From Edolisoma coerulescens (lineage: Eukaryota; Chordata; Aves; Passeriformes; Campephagidae): DNA of 64,000 nt. The stretch's first letter is position 1; each line of letters starts with the position of its first letter. This document shows, in pieces, positions 11,753-26,009 of the stretch. A program made the translations under genes and the position numbers. Location of the stretch: the NCBI GenBank assembly GCA_013397115.1, contig VWZW01004141.1:1922001-1986000 (forward strand), given 5' to 3'. Under the pieces are notes generated by a model. It worked only from the letters and a program-made list of their open reading frames with translations. It was not told the DNA's origin and ran no database searches.

Positions 11753-14700
11753 TTCATCTACTGTGGGAACCTCACAGTATTATCAATAAGGTCCTTCCTA
11801 CAGTAGAAGGGCTTTGCAAAAATAGCTATACTAGCAAATCTGCCTAGTCAAGATATGGTTTACACAGGCAAAAAAGTTATTTTGACAGAACAGCTAATAC
11901 CAGTTCCCTGAAAAAAACATGCCAAACTGGCAGGACACTTTCGGTGGTATCTAACTGAATCTAGCACAGAATATTGTATGCCAACTAAGGGTGATTTCTG
12001 CACAATCTTAACAAAACAGTTACGCTGAAAAATCTTGAGGGGTAGCTCTGACCAACATATTTTGGAGAGTGCAAATGAAGGGTGTGTATTTACTACTTTC
12101 ACAGTACCAAGCATCTGTGTTCATTTATTCATGTGAACAAGCTAGGAGCGAAGTCCTCTGTAAACAGATCCTGTTAGCAGCAAATACATATGACTTTACT
12201 ATTTTATACAAAATAATTGAAGGAATAAAGACAAAGCCTTGATAAGATATATTCTGCCAAACAGAAAAGAATAGACAATTAACAGCACTAGAATGAATGC
12301 CTAGGAACTACTTACACAACTGCAAAGAACAAAGACTGCGGTACCAGAAACTAATTCATGCGACAGTCCTTTTTAACTGAGCTTCGAAACCCCAGCTTTC
12401 TCACTCAAGTTTAAAACAACACTAAATATCCACCTGTTATTTGTCTCCTAACAAAGGTGGAGAAGCACCATTATGCCAGGTTCCCAAATGACTACTTGCC
12501 ATTTTCCTAGACATGCTTAGCCTTATTCTGAGCTGCTTAGGGTGGCAGCCTGCAGCTACCAGCAGTCGTGCATCTGCATTTTGCCTTTCAACACTTCCTT
12601 TTCTTGCTGGAAGCCGGCAGCAAATCTTATCACCTAAGGGCTTGCTTACACAGAGAAGGGAAACTCATCTGTTTCACATCCCTGGAAGGCTCTTCTCTGG
12701 TAGGTACCTGTATTTGTTTCAGAAAGGTGTCACTCCATATCCACGTGCAGTAGCATACAATTTTCCAACATCCAACAGACCAAAATAATGGACTAAAGTG
12801 TAAGACTTTTGCAGAGTCATTTTTCAAAACTGTGGTGGGTTACAAACTGACTACACATTATTCCACAAACTAATTTGGATCAGACATGCTCGAATCTGGA
12901 ATGGAGATCAAAATCCAAAGACAGAAATTGCCATACTTGATAATGTGGAAAATTTATTTTGCATATGGAAGATGGTTTCATTACCAAAATTTAAGCTGGT
13001 GTATTCAGCTGCTTTCCACTGAAAAGTAAAGCTAAATCTACTTTAAAGCAAAACTAACAATCTCTGCTATTGAGACAAATTAGAAAAGATTAACTACTGT
13101 AAATTAATCAGTAACCCATTATTTACTGACATAGCACTGTAGAACACACAGCCCACATACCAGGACTACCTGATGTGCTGCTTTATTCCACCTAGGATTC
13201 ATTTATGTGACCTCTGAAATTATAAGCATATTAATAAGCAGCAATTTATACTTGCTACATGTTCTTTCAGTCTTTTTATGCTGCTGCCTGTATAGCGTAA
13301 GAACAACACTGGCCTAAAAAACCAGACTTGGCAATTCTGGACTAGACTTAAAAAGATCAAGGTTCAATTTTTTTGCAGATTGGCTAAGCTATACACCAAA
13401 GCTACAGCACCAAAAGGCTGGCCTCACTTGCTTCCAGTTAAGATGCACTTTCTCATCATGAGAGCATTAAAAAAAAGCTGGATCATGCTTCCTTCTTCCA
13501 CTATCATACATTTTGCATGTAAGCAGCTGATCTTAATCAATGAGAGTTTGATATTAACACCTCACATGACATAAAATTTTTTGTCACAGACTTGTTTAAA
13601 GAACTATAAAGACATTTTCCTCACCAGCTCTGTGCCAGACAGCACTCTATTTGCTGCACCTACAGCAAAACAGCCATGTAGCCCTACAGGTTCTAGAAGG
13701 CTTGCATGAAGATCAAGAAGAGAATACAGATAGCCATTAGCCAGTAATGACACTTCCAGCTGGAAAAGTTCATTCTTGCCTTTGGGATACTCAGCAGGAA
13801 ATTTAAAGGTTAACCACCTTTCAAGACAAGGCTCTCTTGCACCCCTCTGTTTCTTCCCATCCAACTCACTTCTCTGTTTTAGCTCCTTCCCATTCATTCT
13901 TAACTGCCAGCTCTCCTGAGCCTCTGATCACACTGACTGATCCCTGCATTTCTTCCCAGGAAGAGAAGTCAGGGGGAACTTGCAGGTTTCAGTGTGTAAT
14001 CTTTCTGTATGCCTTGGGTCCTGCCTACACAGCTGCCCCCCTGCTGTGTACATCCTGGCAGTGAGGTTTAGCTAAAGCACTGGGAGCTGAAGTCTAGGAG
14101 CAAATATGTAGAGGCTGAGGCCAGGCTTCCAACTGAAAGGTCACCTACCCCAAAACATCCCTCCATCATGGACAAAGATATTCCACATTTATAATTCTCA
14201 AGTTCAAGTACACTTCAAGGCCAACTTTGTTTCTCTTAAGCAAAAATGGAAAAAGAGAAATACACTCAGGCTGAGGCTTTTTCCCTCCAAGTTTTCTGGA
14301 CTTTATAAGTGCTGTAAAGTTTCTGCAGGGGTAGAAATGAAATCTGAAGGGTAGAAACAACAGTTACTCAGCACGGTCAGCTGTTCTTTCCTACACATAT
14401 GCATGAAGCCACAACCACAAAAGAAATGCAGTTAAATTATTAGAAGCTCACTTCTACTGAGACAGCTAAAGCACCCAGAACAGTATGGGAAGACTGAGGG
14501 TATACATTTTCATCAAGCTCACATAAAGAAGCCCAAGCTGTTGCTTTTGACCTTTAATGACTTTCATGATTTGTGTCCTGAACCACTAAGAATAGGAAAA
14601 AGTCTAGGACAGGTTAAAGATTTAGCCAGTAAAGAGCATTCATATCTCAATAATGAACTTCCTAGTTCTAATAGAATGGAAGTTCACCAGCTTTCAGAGC

Positions 14701-17700
14701 ATGCTGGGGCTTCTATACTCAAACTTTATGGGGATGATGGCAGGAAGGATAAATGCAGAGGAAAAGATTTAATTTTTTGATATGTAGATTTGGTAGCTCT
14801 CGAATAATCCATACAGAACTTTAGAATTAGATATAACAGTACCTAAAGATATTTATTGTAAAGAAATACACACATTGGAGAACAACATGCAGAACTGAAG
14901 ACATACTAATTTGCACCAAGGGCTGAAGTACAATCAAAATTCAGAAGTTCTTGCATATTAAGTATGATTTTAAAAGTCAACCACAAATACACAAGATTTT
15001 TGCAGTAAAAAAAGCAAACACAAAAAGCAGAACTGTGGGTAATCAATCAGCCTGCCTAGGAATCCCATTTGTGCACACTATTTCTTTGAATGCAAAACAC
15101 AGGCTTCAAATGCAGCTGAACTTACTTCATAATTCACATCACCACCTAGCTATAAAGGCAGCATAACAATCTCTTCTTATGCACAAATAATCTATGACAA
15201 ACCATCAGTCCCAACTGATGAAAATACTTTAAGACACAACATTTAGAAAATTAATTGCCTTTTGGCCTCCAAGAAACAGCACAGAATTTCCAACTTGTCC
15301 TCATTTTAGCATATGTCTGTACTTTATCATAACAAGCAAACATGGGTGCTGTTCTAGCACTTGTTTCACAAACGAATAGTCACTTCTCAGCTGAAAATGA
15401 GTCTGAAAAAAATTATCTTAAGATTGAACATGCAAGATACTAAAATGCAGGTGCTTCCTCCACCAAAATGTTAACTTTCCACATTGCTTTTCCAAAACAT
15501 TTTATTTATAAATTCTTTCGTAAGAAGTTTTTCTTGAAATAGCTGTAAAACAAACAGTTGAAGATCAAAACTGCATGATGTGTGTTACACTTCTCCCTAG
15601 TTTCCAGAGCATGTCAGAGCCAGTGTCTCATACAGAAGAGTATTTCTAAACAAGCAAACCCATGATACCAAAATCTGAACATGATCTAATAATAGCTGAT
15701 CCTAACTTAATTTTAGAATCCTAAGACTTGAAAACATAAATTTAAAAAAAACCCCAAACCAATACCACAATCTTGGATAAATTTCATATAATAATCTGAA
15801 CGGTTCTATTGTCTCTTTCGTCACACTAGAGTTTGCTTTGTTGTTGTTTCCATCTTTCCTTTTAAAATAGCCTCCTGCAGCTCTAAGCTAAAAATCTTCC
15901 TGAAGCTTCTATGTGACAGCTGCAGTATCTTAGCCATCTGTTTAATTTATATTTGCTAATGCAGCTCCTGCTGTTTTCAACTGACAGCTTTTTTCTCTCT
16001 TATTACCCCCACACGGGAAATCATTGCACTTGCCAAAGTTTCTCTGTAGTCTCAGATGTCAAATCAAGTCTGGTGACAAAAGGTGATGAATGAGGCTCCT
16101 ATACACCTCCCTTTTATGTTTTTTGGGGGTTTTGTTGTTGTTGTTGGGGGTTTCTTAATTACGAAAATTGTAAGGGGTTTTTATGTTATTTCTTTAAAGA
16201 ATAATTATAAGCAAAAAGGAAGTACTACAGAAACAAAGAGAGAGAGTCAGAGGAAATCATACTCCCTTACTCTCAACATGGTAGTTCTCTAGAAAGGTTG
16301 AGGCTGGGGGATCTCCAAGATACTCTCTGAAACAGATTATCCATTCCATACTCGGTCACTAAAGCCATGATTCAATCTCTTCAGTCATCTATGCCCAGCT
16401 ACCAAGCTCAGGGTTTGTCTGACTATTGACTTTCCCTCACTTGCAACTAACATGCCTCCTAACTTTTCTGGAGTGCTCTGGATCTCAGAAGCATCCAAAA
16501 GTGAAAGGAAAGTGATGGAGCCCCACGGTTCACCATGCTGCAAGCCAGTACTTACTGCCATCCTGTAAAGCCTCCTGCAGGAAGGTGCAGGGCCCACATT
16601 CCCTGTGCTGCTCAGAGACACTGGATAAAAGGACCACCTGACTCCTGAAACAGCTGTCAGCTGTTACTGTCCCTGCAACTCCCCTGGGGCATGGTAACAA
16701 GAAGATTAAAGAGTCTTTCTCTGCTGAAAAGTAACATCAGGTTTAACACAAAACTTTGCAGTTTAACATAGATACTCCAGTCCTGCATACAACAGCATCA
16801 GCCGAATCGCAGTGAGCTCTGCAATACCTGTCCGAGGTGTTCCTCTGTTACAAGGAGCACATTTCAGTGGCCAGCCCCAGCCCAGAAAGAGGTAAACACA
16901 AAGTCACATTAAACACAAAGAAATCAAACCCAGAAAGTATGACCACTCCTCCTTTCTAAATTCCCCCATTCAAAACAACTTTATTAACTGGACAGGCACA
17001 CAGAAACATGAAATAAGCACTTGCCAAAGAGCTGGAAGATGTGTGCTTTCTGGTGCCAGAGAGAGCCCTGCAGAGTAGCTGAGAAACAGCTGGCAGGGAT
17101 GCATGTTTGAGGGAATACTTGGGAGACAACAAGTCAGAATCTCTTATTACCACTGTTCCCAGAAGGTGATGATGAGAAAATAAATCTGTTGTTCCGAAAC
17201 AGTAGAGTTTGCTCCAGCTCCTAACACCAAAGCAACCCAGAGGACGGAACTTGTGACAGCTCCTTGTCTTGTGCAGAATCATCCCACTGAGCTCTGGAGG
17301 ATAAAATCACTTGAAGCAAAATGAACAATTCTGCTTTTGAAAGTACAGCAAGCTAGTGCCAAAAATAACTACAGGTGCACTCTGAAGGTTACTGCTTCAT
17401 CTTCACATCCCCTGAATATCATCATACTCAGGTACTCCTTGTATAATTGTGCTACAAAAACTTGATCTTTGAAGAGCATACTGGACAAAACTGAAAAGAA
17501 AAACCCTTAGACCTAATATACTAATAGCTACACCATACATGAGGACATTATATCCTTTCCTACCCTGAAGATTCTGCCCAAGAGCCAGACAAGTAAACTC
17601 TTAATTCTGAATCTGTATCTCAGTATTTTCATCTGAAAATATATATGTATGTGTCGATGTATGTACATGGTGATGTACTTCACTACAGTACTATTATACA

Positions 17701-19904
17701 GTGCATGGGCTAGATAGCCAGCACAGATTCTAACACTTTTATAACTCAGTGCCAATACCAACAGGGAAAAAAAGTAATTTCTAAAAGTATACAGCCCTGA
17801 AAACCTAAAGAATCACTACTCAGCTTGATTACTTGTACTTTATGACAATTCAGAAGTAACACAATCAAGAAAGCGTAAAGATTAAATTAAAACTAAACAC
17901 TTTATTCTTACCTTGGTCAGACACCACTTGACACAGCCCTCAATCCAGCACTAATGTACTATTTCGGCTTTCCACTGCCCGAGAACAGTGGGGGATGGGA
18001 ATAGCCAAATAACAGGAAAACCTGAACACACAAACCCTGCTGCACAGAGGCCAAAGCCCTGTGCCCTTGCACCATGTTTTGCAGCACTCCAGGTTCTGGG
18101 AGGATTCTGCTGAGGTACAAAGGCGGCCGCATAAGAAACCCCATCAGAAATCTCTCAAAGCAGAAGGGATCACAGTACTGACATGGTACTCATTCACCAG
18201 TTATCCCTCCTGAAACTGCTGCTACTGTCAGCTCCATGGCTCTAGAGTTTTGCAGAGCCAGAGCTTTAGCCTAAATCTGAGAGTTGTGGACCCCAGGTGG
18301 CTCCAGAACGCTCCTCCAGCACCTTCAAATCCAGCTTCCCAGCATCCCATGTGTCAGAAGCACAAAACAGAGACATCAGCAGTAACACTGAGCAAAGTTG
18401 GTGAGGGCTCAGCAGGTGAACTAGCTCAGGGTCCGAGCTACACAAAAACCTATGCACTGCTTCCAGCTCTGAGCCTGGGATTTCAGTGTGGATAACTTGT
18501 TACCTGAATAACATATCCACTGAAGACAGAACATTAGCTGCAAAAATTAAATGGAAAGAAAGCAAATTTCTGTGTCTACAAAGTAATTCTGAAAAATTAC
18601 TAAAAATTAAAGTCTCAAGCTAACAAAGGTTATTTGCTACATCCCCCATACAATGTGTTTAAAATCCTGTCCTCTAAAACTTTGCCTGTGTATATTCCTC
18701 TTCACTTGCCAGCATCTTCAGGCATTCTCCAAGAGCAACTTCTGCAAAGAGTATATAAAGACGATACCCTCAAGGAAATCAGACTTAACTCTCCTCTCTA
18801 AGCTGTCCAACATAGGCAAGCAATATACTAGAAGAAGCATGACTGTCCATACATAGACAGCATTTCAAAACCAAAGCACTACAGACGTTAATACTCACCA
18901 CCCTGAACTGTAACTGAGCTCCAACAAGGAGGTCAGAGCCTTCCCCAAAAATGCTAATGCTAGTTTACTTTAAGCAGAGAGGCAACAACCTTTAACAAAT
19001 TCCAACAAATTTTAAAGTTTTACTTTCCAGAAAAAAAAGTTTTGTTGTTTACCTGTACTTAAGTGTCTAGATTTAAAATGAAAAGACAAGTACAGCTGCT
19101 CACAGCCAATAAGGCCTCATGCTTCTGGAATCTATTTATATCCATGATCCAGAGTAACAAACCCACATTCTTTAAACAACCGAAGCAACTATTAGATAAA
19201 ATATGGAAATCGGAAGATGGGACTAGAAGCAACCTCCTTTACTGTATAAATCCATTTACACACCATAAATCAAGAAAAAACACGTTTGGGTGAAGGTAAT
19301 AAGAGATCTATACCGTCCGTGAAGATCAACTGCCAAAGCAGTGTCTCAACAACAATTTCCAAGTTAGGGCACAAGGGCAACTCCTGATGGCATCTTGTTG
19401 GTTCTCATCTGAACATGGGTCCAGCACCCCTGCCAACCCAGTTAATGTTTTCTGCCTGAGGTCACTAACATCTGGTTTGTCTACAGGCAGCTTCTGCTGC
19501 TCAGTGTTGCACAGGAAAGAGGCCTCGCAGGATGTCATAGAGGAGCATGGGTTTAGTGTTTGTGATTAACCTCAAGCAATGCCTGATTTGTGGGGTTGCA
19601 AAACACAGACGGAAACTCAAGTCTGAGATTCCACAAAACAGGAAGAGGTAGTCAGTCTCATGGGACAAAGCCTAAGAGAGAGCAAACAATGATGGAAGAC
19701 AGAGGAGGATGGAACAGAAGTGCGCTTCCACCCATGGCCGTGCCAGCTTGGCCCAGGGCTGACCTGACTCCCGCAGATGATACTCAGCCCAGCTGAGTCT
19801 GAAAACTCACATCACAACTCAACATACACAGTAATTATACTACATTGAGATACTGCTTATATACTGCAGCTCGTCTGTACTCATCTGTAACATAATACTG
19901 GGTC
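11753..19904. other. Long unique non-coding stretch, no gene seen
   Basis: I recognise no mobile element in about 8 kb. Short open frames (for example 13604-13897 minus, 16385-16621 minus, 16956-17282 minus) have no recognisable domain and are length-compatible with chance. A T/G-rich (GTT)n-like patch with two G5 runs lies at about 16124-16160. The segment 15840-16080 has enhancer-like motif content and is listed separately. Confidence 0.5.
15840..16080. promoter_or_regulatory. Candidate conserved non-coding element (inference)
   Basis: The stretch contains two TGACAG (MEIS/TGIF-type) sites at 15914-15919 and 15982-15987, the first overlapping a CAGCTG E-box at 15917-15922. A CATCTG E-box and AT-rich homeobox-like blocks (TTTAATTTAT) lie between them. 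It has no simple repeats and no mobile-element signature. This is motif content only: conservation in other birds or mammals has not been tested and chance occurrence is possible. Confidence 0.2.
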
Positions 19905-19975
19905 AGGGTTAGGCTGTGCTCAGTTGGTTATCCAAAAGTGGAGGATTAAGAGTTTCAGGGTTCAGCTCTGCAAGG
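19905..19975 (+). repeat. tRNA-like (possible decayed SINE head)
   Basis: TGTGCTCAGTTGG at 19915-19927 resembles an RNA polymerase III A box / tRNA D-arm. GGGTTCAGCTC at 19958-19968 resembles a B box / T-arm, at the 43-base spacing usual for tRNA promoters. The acceptor and anticodon stems do not pair convincingly, and no CR1-like tail follows. It could be a very decayed tRNA-derived SINE or tRNA pseudogene, or coincidence. Confidence 0.25.
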
Positions 19976-22900
19976 AGCATAAAGCAATGTCAGTGGCTGC
20001 CAGCAAAAGAGGTGGACCCACATCCCTGGCTATTCATAGCACACTGATCCCAAATAGCTAATCCACCAAAAACTTATTATCAATCCATCAGACTTATGAG
20101 CTGATCGAATGCACCCTACAGCTCCCTGATTGCAGGAGCTGAAGACAGGAATGTTTTAACTGTGGCAGATGAGAGCAACACTGAGCTGTCCAGGAGAAGC
20201 ACAGTCTGAGATTACCTTTCACAAAACAGTATCTTTATTATACAGACTAAAGGGGAATGCAGGAGATAAAAAGGCTGGTTAAAGAATGTCCTAGTCCATT
20301 AGACAGTAATTTCTCATGTGTGTGTCTTGTCCTTTATCTCAAGAATCACTGTGGAACTGAAACACTGGTTATTTCCATATAGACTTCTAAACTCTAAACT
20401 GGCAACAAACTTTGAATGTTCTAGGAGTCAAAAGCCTGAACAAGACTGAAACACAAACAGCGTTTTCAAGAGCTCTCCCTAGTGTACCCTCCTGTTTCTC
20501 CTACAGTATCTCTTCTGCTATGAAAAATGTTAACTTTCATTTAAAACAGCAGCCAATACCGGTTTCAGATATCCCTTCCCCTGCTTCCTTCCTATCCTTT
20601 TGCTCTACTGATAGAATAACAATCCAGTATTACAGCCAGGGAAGAGCACTGTAGAGCCAATAAAAGATAACCAGACTGGCTGGAGAGGGATGTATTGGAG
20701 TCAAGTGCTACAGCTCTGGAACAAGACTAAAGCAGAGGATTTCACAGGGACAAATCTGAAAGAGCCAGCAGCTAGCTGTGAGGCATACACTACAAAAATC
20801 CACTCAAATACAATGGGCATCTCTCATGTTGCACTCAAATTTAACTCCATCTCACAACAGTTTGCTATTCCTGGTCTTCACAGTAAACTGACATAAACAC
20901 TTATTCAGAAATCCAAGGTTAGAGCAAATAATATTTACATAAAAAAAATCAATCCCACTTCTTGTCATGCCTTCTGTGCTTTATTTTGTTTGACAATTTT
21001 TCTTGTTAATTTTGTGTTCCAAATTTGGGATATAGCAAGACAACAGGAACTTGAATTATGCAATATGCAACTATTATGCAACTATGCATAATATAAAGCA
21101 AACAAAATAAATTAAAAAAGCCTCATCTCTGAGAAGCAAATGCTCTTAGATATCTTTAGATAACACCAGCACCAACACTATGTGCCTGATGCTTAGGCAC
21201 AAAAAACGAGGCAGAAAATCAGTCTCAGACACTGACCAAGGTAGTTTTAATATGAGGTATGCCAAATGCAACAGAGTGACTTGGACATGGATTACAGAAA
21301 AAAGCAAATGCATCAGTACCTGAAACTGTCACTTGTTTCCTCAAAATCTCACAACTATTTAGTAATTATTCAAATGTCCCCTTCCTTGATGACCACTAAT
21401 ACTGCATATCTGAGTCTTTTAGCTAGCAGCCACACGGTTTACGGAGCAGCCGCTCTGCAAGGTGAGGAGAAATGATAGCCTGTTGTGCTGACCAAGCACA
21501 GAAACACATTTCATCCAGCTGGAAATTGTTCTTATACAACCAGTGCTCTCAATACACTAGAAAATAGTTTAGATACCTGATGATTTAGATTTTAATGTTC
21601 TTACTGTGGATATGACCATCAAAATTCCCACTGCCTTGCATTCCTCACACACTGAATATGCTGATTTAATTATATGCCTGTAATTCAGTTTACATTTTAC
21701 AGGAGGCAAAAGGTAAGGAGATTTCAGTAAATGACACCTGAGATAAGAGAATGAGTTACTGGAGAGCACAATGCTCATTCTTTGCATATGTACCAGCCTA
21801 TAATAATGGACTTCAAAATCCACTCAATCAGAAAAAGTAGGAAGCCTTGGCAAAAGCTAAACTAAAATTAATTTTCCAGACTTTAAGGTTATAAAGGTAA
21901 CTTGCAAAGTACAAATCAGCTAAGACTTGTCTTTGTAAATCCATGGACAGACAGCTTCAATCTGCTGCTCGCTCAGTCTTTTTTCCCCAGCTGCTCTGAA
22001 CAAAGCTTTGCCCATCCTCACTGTCTGGGGCACCAGGCAGCAGGGACAGGAGGGGAGCTGAAGCAAACGAGGTTGGTTCCATGCGGCACTTGCCTGGGAA
22101 AGCTCTGGACAGAAACCCAGGCACTGATCACTAAGGAAAAGGTGAAATAAAACATCTAGCAAGCAGAAGGAGGTTTAGAGATGGATTGTTCTCCAGCTGC
22201 CCAAATCTAAGTAGCAAGAGCAAGATAAAAAAATTACAATCTCTGGCTACCATTCAGATAAGAAAGGAGGAGGGGAAAAAGGAATCAAACTACTCTGAAT
22301 CTTAAAAGAGTGGGACATGAGAATTTTTCCAAGAATAATTTAACCAAAGAGCAGATGGAATGAAGCAGAGATATGTCCTAATTACAAGTTTATTAATTCA
22401 GTCAAATTCTCCTCAGGGAAAACATAAAAATCAAAAAACCCCAATCAAGTAAAGGTCAATCTTGGTGATGGGAAGAGGAGGAATTTCAGAAGGCAAAGTG
22501 AATTTAAATACATCCATGTTGAAAACTGGAAGATCTTTTTTCAGAGATTGAATCCTGTCAGTCATACTCAGAAAAATTTTTGACAATCTCTATAATTATT
22601 AGCATAACAATGCTCATAGAATGTGAGAGAAAGATTTGGGACTTTATCTCATGCAAACCCATAAGATACTAGGAGTATATTTTTTTCATAAAGAAGATAA
22701 TACTGAATCAAAAAACTCCAGCAGGTTAACAGAATAAATGGAAATACACATGTAAGCTTTGATGCTGATGCTGTTGCTGCTCACTCAAAATCACCACGTT
22801 AAAACAGATGTTCACTCTTTCCCCACCCCTTACAAATGGTAACACGAAGCTGAGTTCCTATCAGGAAGCTAATCTCAAACTACAGTATCATTCTCTGTCC

Positions 22901-24914
22901 CAATGGAATTCCCCCTTTTTTCCTCTCTGTAACACTTTCTCTCAAGTCCGCCTGACATGTGTGATGTATTTATAGTAGAAAGAAGCTGCTTCAGTGGTGT
23001 ATTTCTGAAAAATCTATTTTTTTCTGCAGTACCCCAGCCAACCAGGTTCAAACCAGGAAATCAAAGCCCTGCATATTATCGTATATTATCTTACATGACT
23101 GAAAGTCACAGGCGATCAAATCCTCTGTGTGCGCATCCCTCTAGGAAATCCCGAGCTCTGGGAACAAAAATACCACTACAACCTCTACAATAAACTACTT
23201 AAGGAATTGGATAGCATATTCATATATATTTCATATACTTATATTTATTTTGTATGCACTGACATACACACACGCCTTTCTGATGCAAGAATTAAAAATT
23301 CCCTTCTAACACACCAGTGGCCAAACAGCTAACATGCTAGCATTTTGGAAGTGGCTTGCACAACAGGAAAAGCAATTCCACAGTAGGAAAACTCCAGCAG
23401 GGAGACAACAATCCAACAACAAACACGACACAAAGCATCAAATGTAAAGTGAACTCTTGAGGAGCTAAGACAGATGCAAAAGCTGTTGGTGGTATTGTGG
23501 AAAGATGAACTGGGTTAGGAAGTTTAGGAATACATAGAAGGTGTGGAAATATTTATCAGTCAAGGTACTGAAAAGATGTATTGAAAAAAAGTTCACAGTC
23601 ACTTATCAAGCACAGTTGTTCAAAATCACCCAGGACAAATTTTCACATATGATCTCAAAAACATTGAAATACCACCCACTAAGGTATACCATCAGTATTA
23701 ATTCCTATGCTGGTACAGTCCTGACACAATGTGTTGTAGCAGAAAATTCATAAAAATATTTTCTCTTCTCTCAACAATGATATGTTTGTGGAATGCTTCT
23801 ACTCGGAAACGATGTCAGAATTTAATTTTAAAGTCATAACATTTACTTCCAGATGCAAAATCCACACATCTATTAAACAAGCCACCATTAAGTGGTCATC
23901 AGTCAAAACAACCCCTCCTTTAAAAAGGACAGGCTTAAGCCTTTCAGCATAGGCTGAAAACTTTCCTGATACCCTCTAAAACTATAGTTATCTTGCATGA
24001 AAAGTATTAAATAACAACAAAGAAATATTTTCTGTGTAATTTTACAGGGCTATCATTTTAATTTTTCTGCTTTGCAGCTCCATTTCATGCACATCAACAA
24101 AATCATATTTCAGCCCTGGGCCTGTCAATATCCACAATTCTATATATTTCTTATTTAAAAAGGTACCTTATTCAGGAATCTGTTTTGACACCGCACTATC
24201 GATGCCACACGTAGGCAGTCAGTGCGTACAGGGACTGCTGGAATCCCACTAAACACGGAGTCTCCTGCTAACTTCAGCATCGCAGCCAGGAAACCACGCA
24301 AGTCAGACTGCAGCAAAGAAATTCCACTTCTGGTGTGACGTGGACTCGGATAAAGAAGTTTATATAAGAGGAACAGATTATGCCAGAGCATTTATTGTGT
24401 TCGTTCATTCCTTACCTTTCCCTTTACATTGCAGAGGTTACATCACCCCTTGAAACACAGTCATAAGCAGCAACAAGTTTCACATATGAATCCTTTTTTC
24501 CCTGGGTGCTCTGGGGAAGCAAGAACATGCACTCAAGTGAGCATTCATGCCTCAGTCAGCCTGAGGACAAGGCTCTGCACCAAAGTCCTTAAGACCTTCT
24601 CACGGCTGCTGATTTCATCCACAAACTGAAAGAGCATCTCAGCAGGACACTGCCAGCCTCCTTTTCAGCTCCCACTCACTGATTGCCAGTCTCTGGCAAG
24701 TGAAATGTCAAGAACCAGGCAGGGGCGGTGTTTGGAGAAGGAGGGATAAGAGATTCTCACCATCCATCAACCTCAAAACCTATTCAGCCGACAACTTGAA
24801 TGGAACGGGCATTTCATTCTCCATGGTAACAAGAGATGGAAGGAGGTTTGGGGAAAAAAAAAAAAGAGAAAGAGAGTACAGACCCGGGAATATCTGATGT
24901 TGAAGACGCAGGGA

Positions 24915-24935
24915 AAGTTGCAAACTTTGCAACTT
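24915..24935. repeat. Inverted repeat, 9-bp arms
   Basis: AAGTTGCAA (24915-24923) and TTGCAACTT (24927-24935) are reverse complements separated by ACT. TTGCAA-type half-sites resemble C/EBP-like palindromes, but the spacing is not the canonical one. Confidence 0.85.
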
Positions 24936-25988
24936 CTCTTTGAGGTGCAAGTTGCATGCAGAAGAGAGAAAAGCCCTTTCCTTGCCTGCACAGTCTGAGA
25001 CAAGCTGTCCCATGGCCATGACGAGGTGTCCTTTCTGCGAGCAGTGTATTGATGAGGGGGAAGGAAACCCCTTATTCTGCACCAGTCCTACCCAGAGGAA
25101 AGACAAATGCCTTCTGAACACTGGAAATTTGGGAAAACTGCACATTTTTGCCCCCCAGAAAACAGAACTGTCTGAAAGGGAAAAGACACTGTCATTCCCT
25201 GTACAGTACTTTTTGTCTACAGATCAAAGCCACTGATGCCGATTCAGTCTGTGTGCCAGCGCTGACCACAAACCGGAGTGAAGGATTAGCATCACTCTCT
25301 TTGTCTGCTTTGCATCTTACAGGGAAGAAAATGTTTGTTACTTCTGTTATGCCGAACCACTTAGATGCACAGATTAAACCAAGGCATTTATTTATTCTTT
25401 CCCAAGGCACACCAAAATGAAGCATGGAAGCAGACAAACTTAAAATTCGGGCAGCACCTTTGCCAACCTCAAGGGATCTCATGGTAAGTCAGTTCTTATT
25501 AACATTTCAGGCCTGGCCATCTTCTGAACTTTTTTTCCCTGCTATTTTACATTCATAACTTGAGCTGTCACAGCCAGAAAGTGCACAACAGGGAAATTAC
25601 ATTTGGATTCATGCACGCTTGTGTTCCAAGCCGGCCCCATGCAGCTACTGAAAAGAGTCTCTGGCTAAAGCACTTATGCAAGATAACCCAACAAAGCACT
25701 GAAAAGCTATGTAAATCCTGGCTGCTGCCATCTTATTTTTTCTCAGTTCTTTACACTGATTCTTTCCTGAAGAACACATTTAAATCTCCCTTCCCCATGC
25801 AAACCCACCATCTCTCAGTTTGGAGTTTGTTCTCACTTTTGTGTTGTTTATGGGACATGCTGGTGGTGTGATACTTTTTTTATAACCTACATTACTACCT
25901 ATATAGTGAGCTTTTTGTTAAAGGTGACCTGCAGAGTTGTTTTCAGTTCTCCCAGTAGTCCTTATGTATCAACAAATATGTTTAAGAT

Positions 25989-26009
25989 CATAGTTTTTTA
26001 AAAACTATG
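25989..26009. repeat. Near-perfect palindrome, 10-bp arms
   Basis: CATAGTTTTT (25989-25998) is the reverse complement of AAAAACTATG (26000-26009), with a single T between. It is a cruciform-capable AT palindrome with no other signal. Confidence 0.9.

Noticed and set aside
13604..13897. 97-codon minus-strand frame with protein-like composition
   Set aside because: No family recognised and no convincing splice context; length is compatible with chance.
24940..25236. Frame containing CPFCEQC as a zinc-finger-like exon
   Set aside because: An isolated cysteine cluster without the remaining ligand spacing or flanking domain sequence; overlapping frames exist on the other strand.
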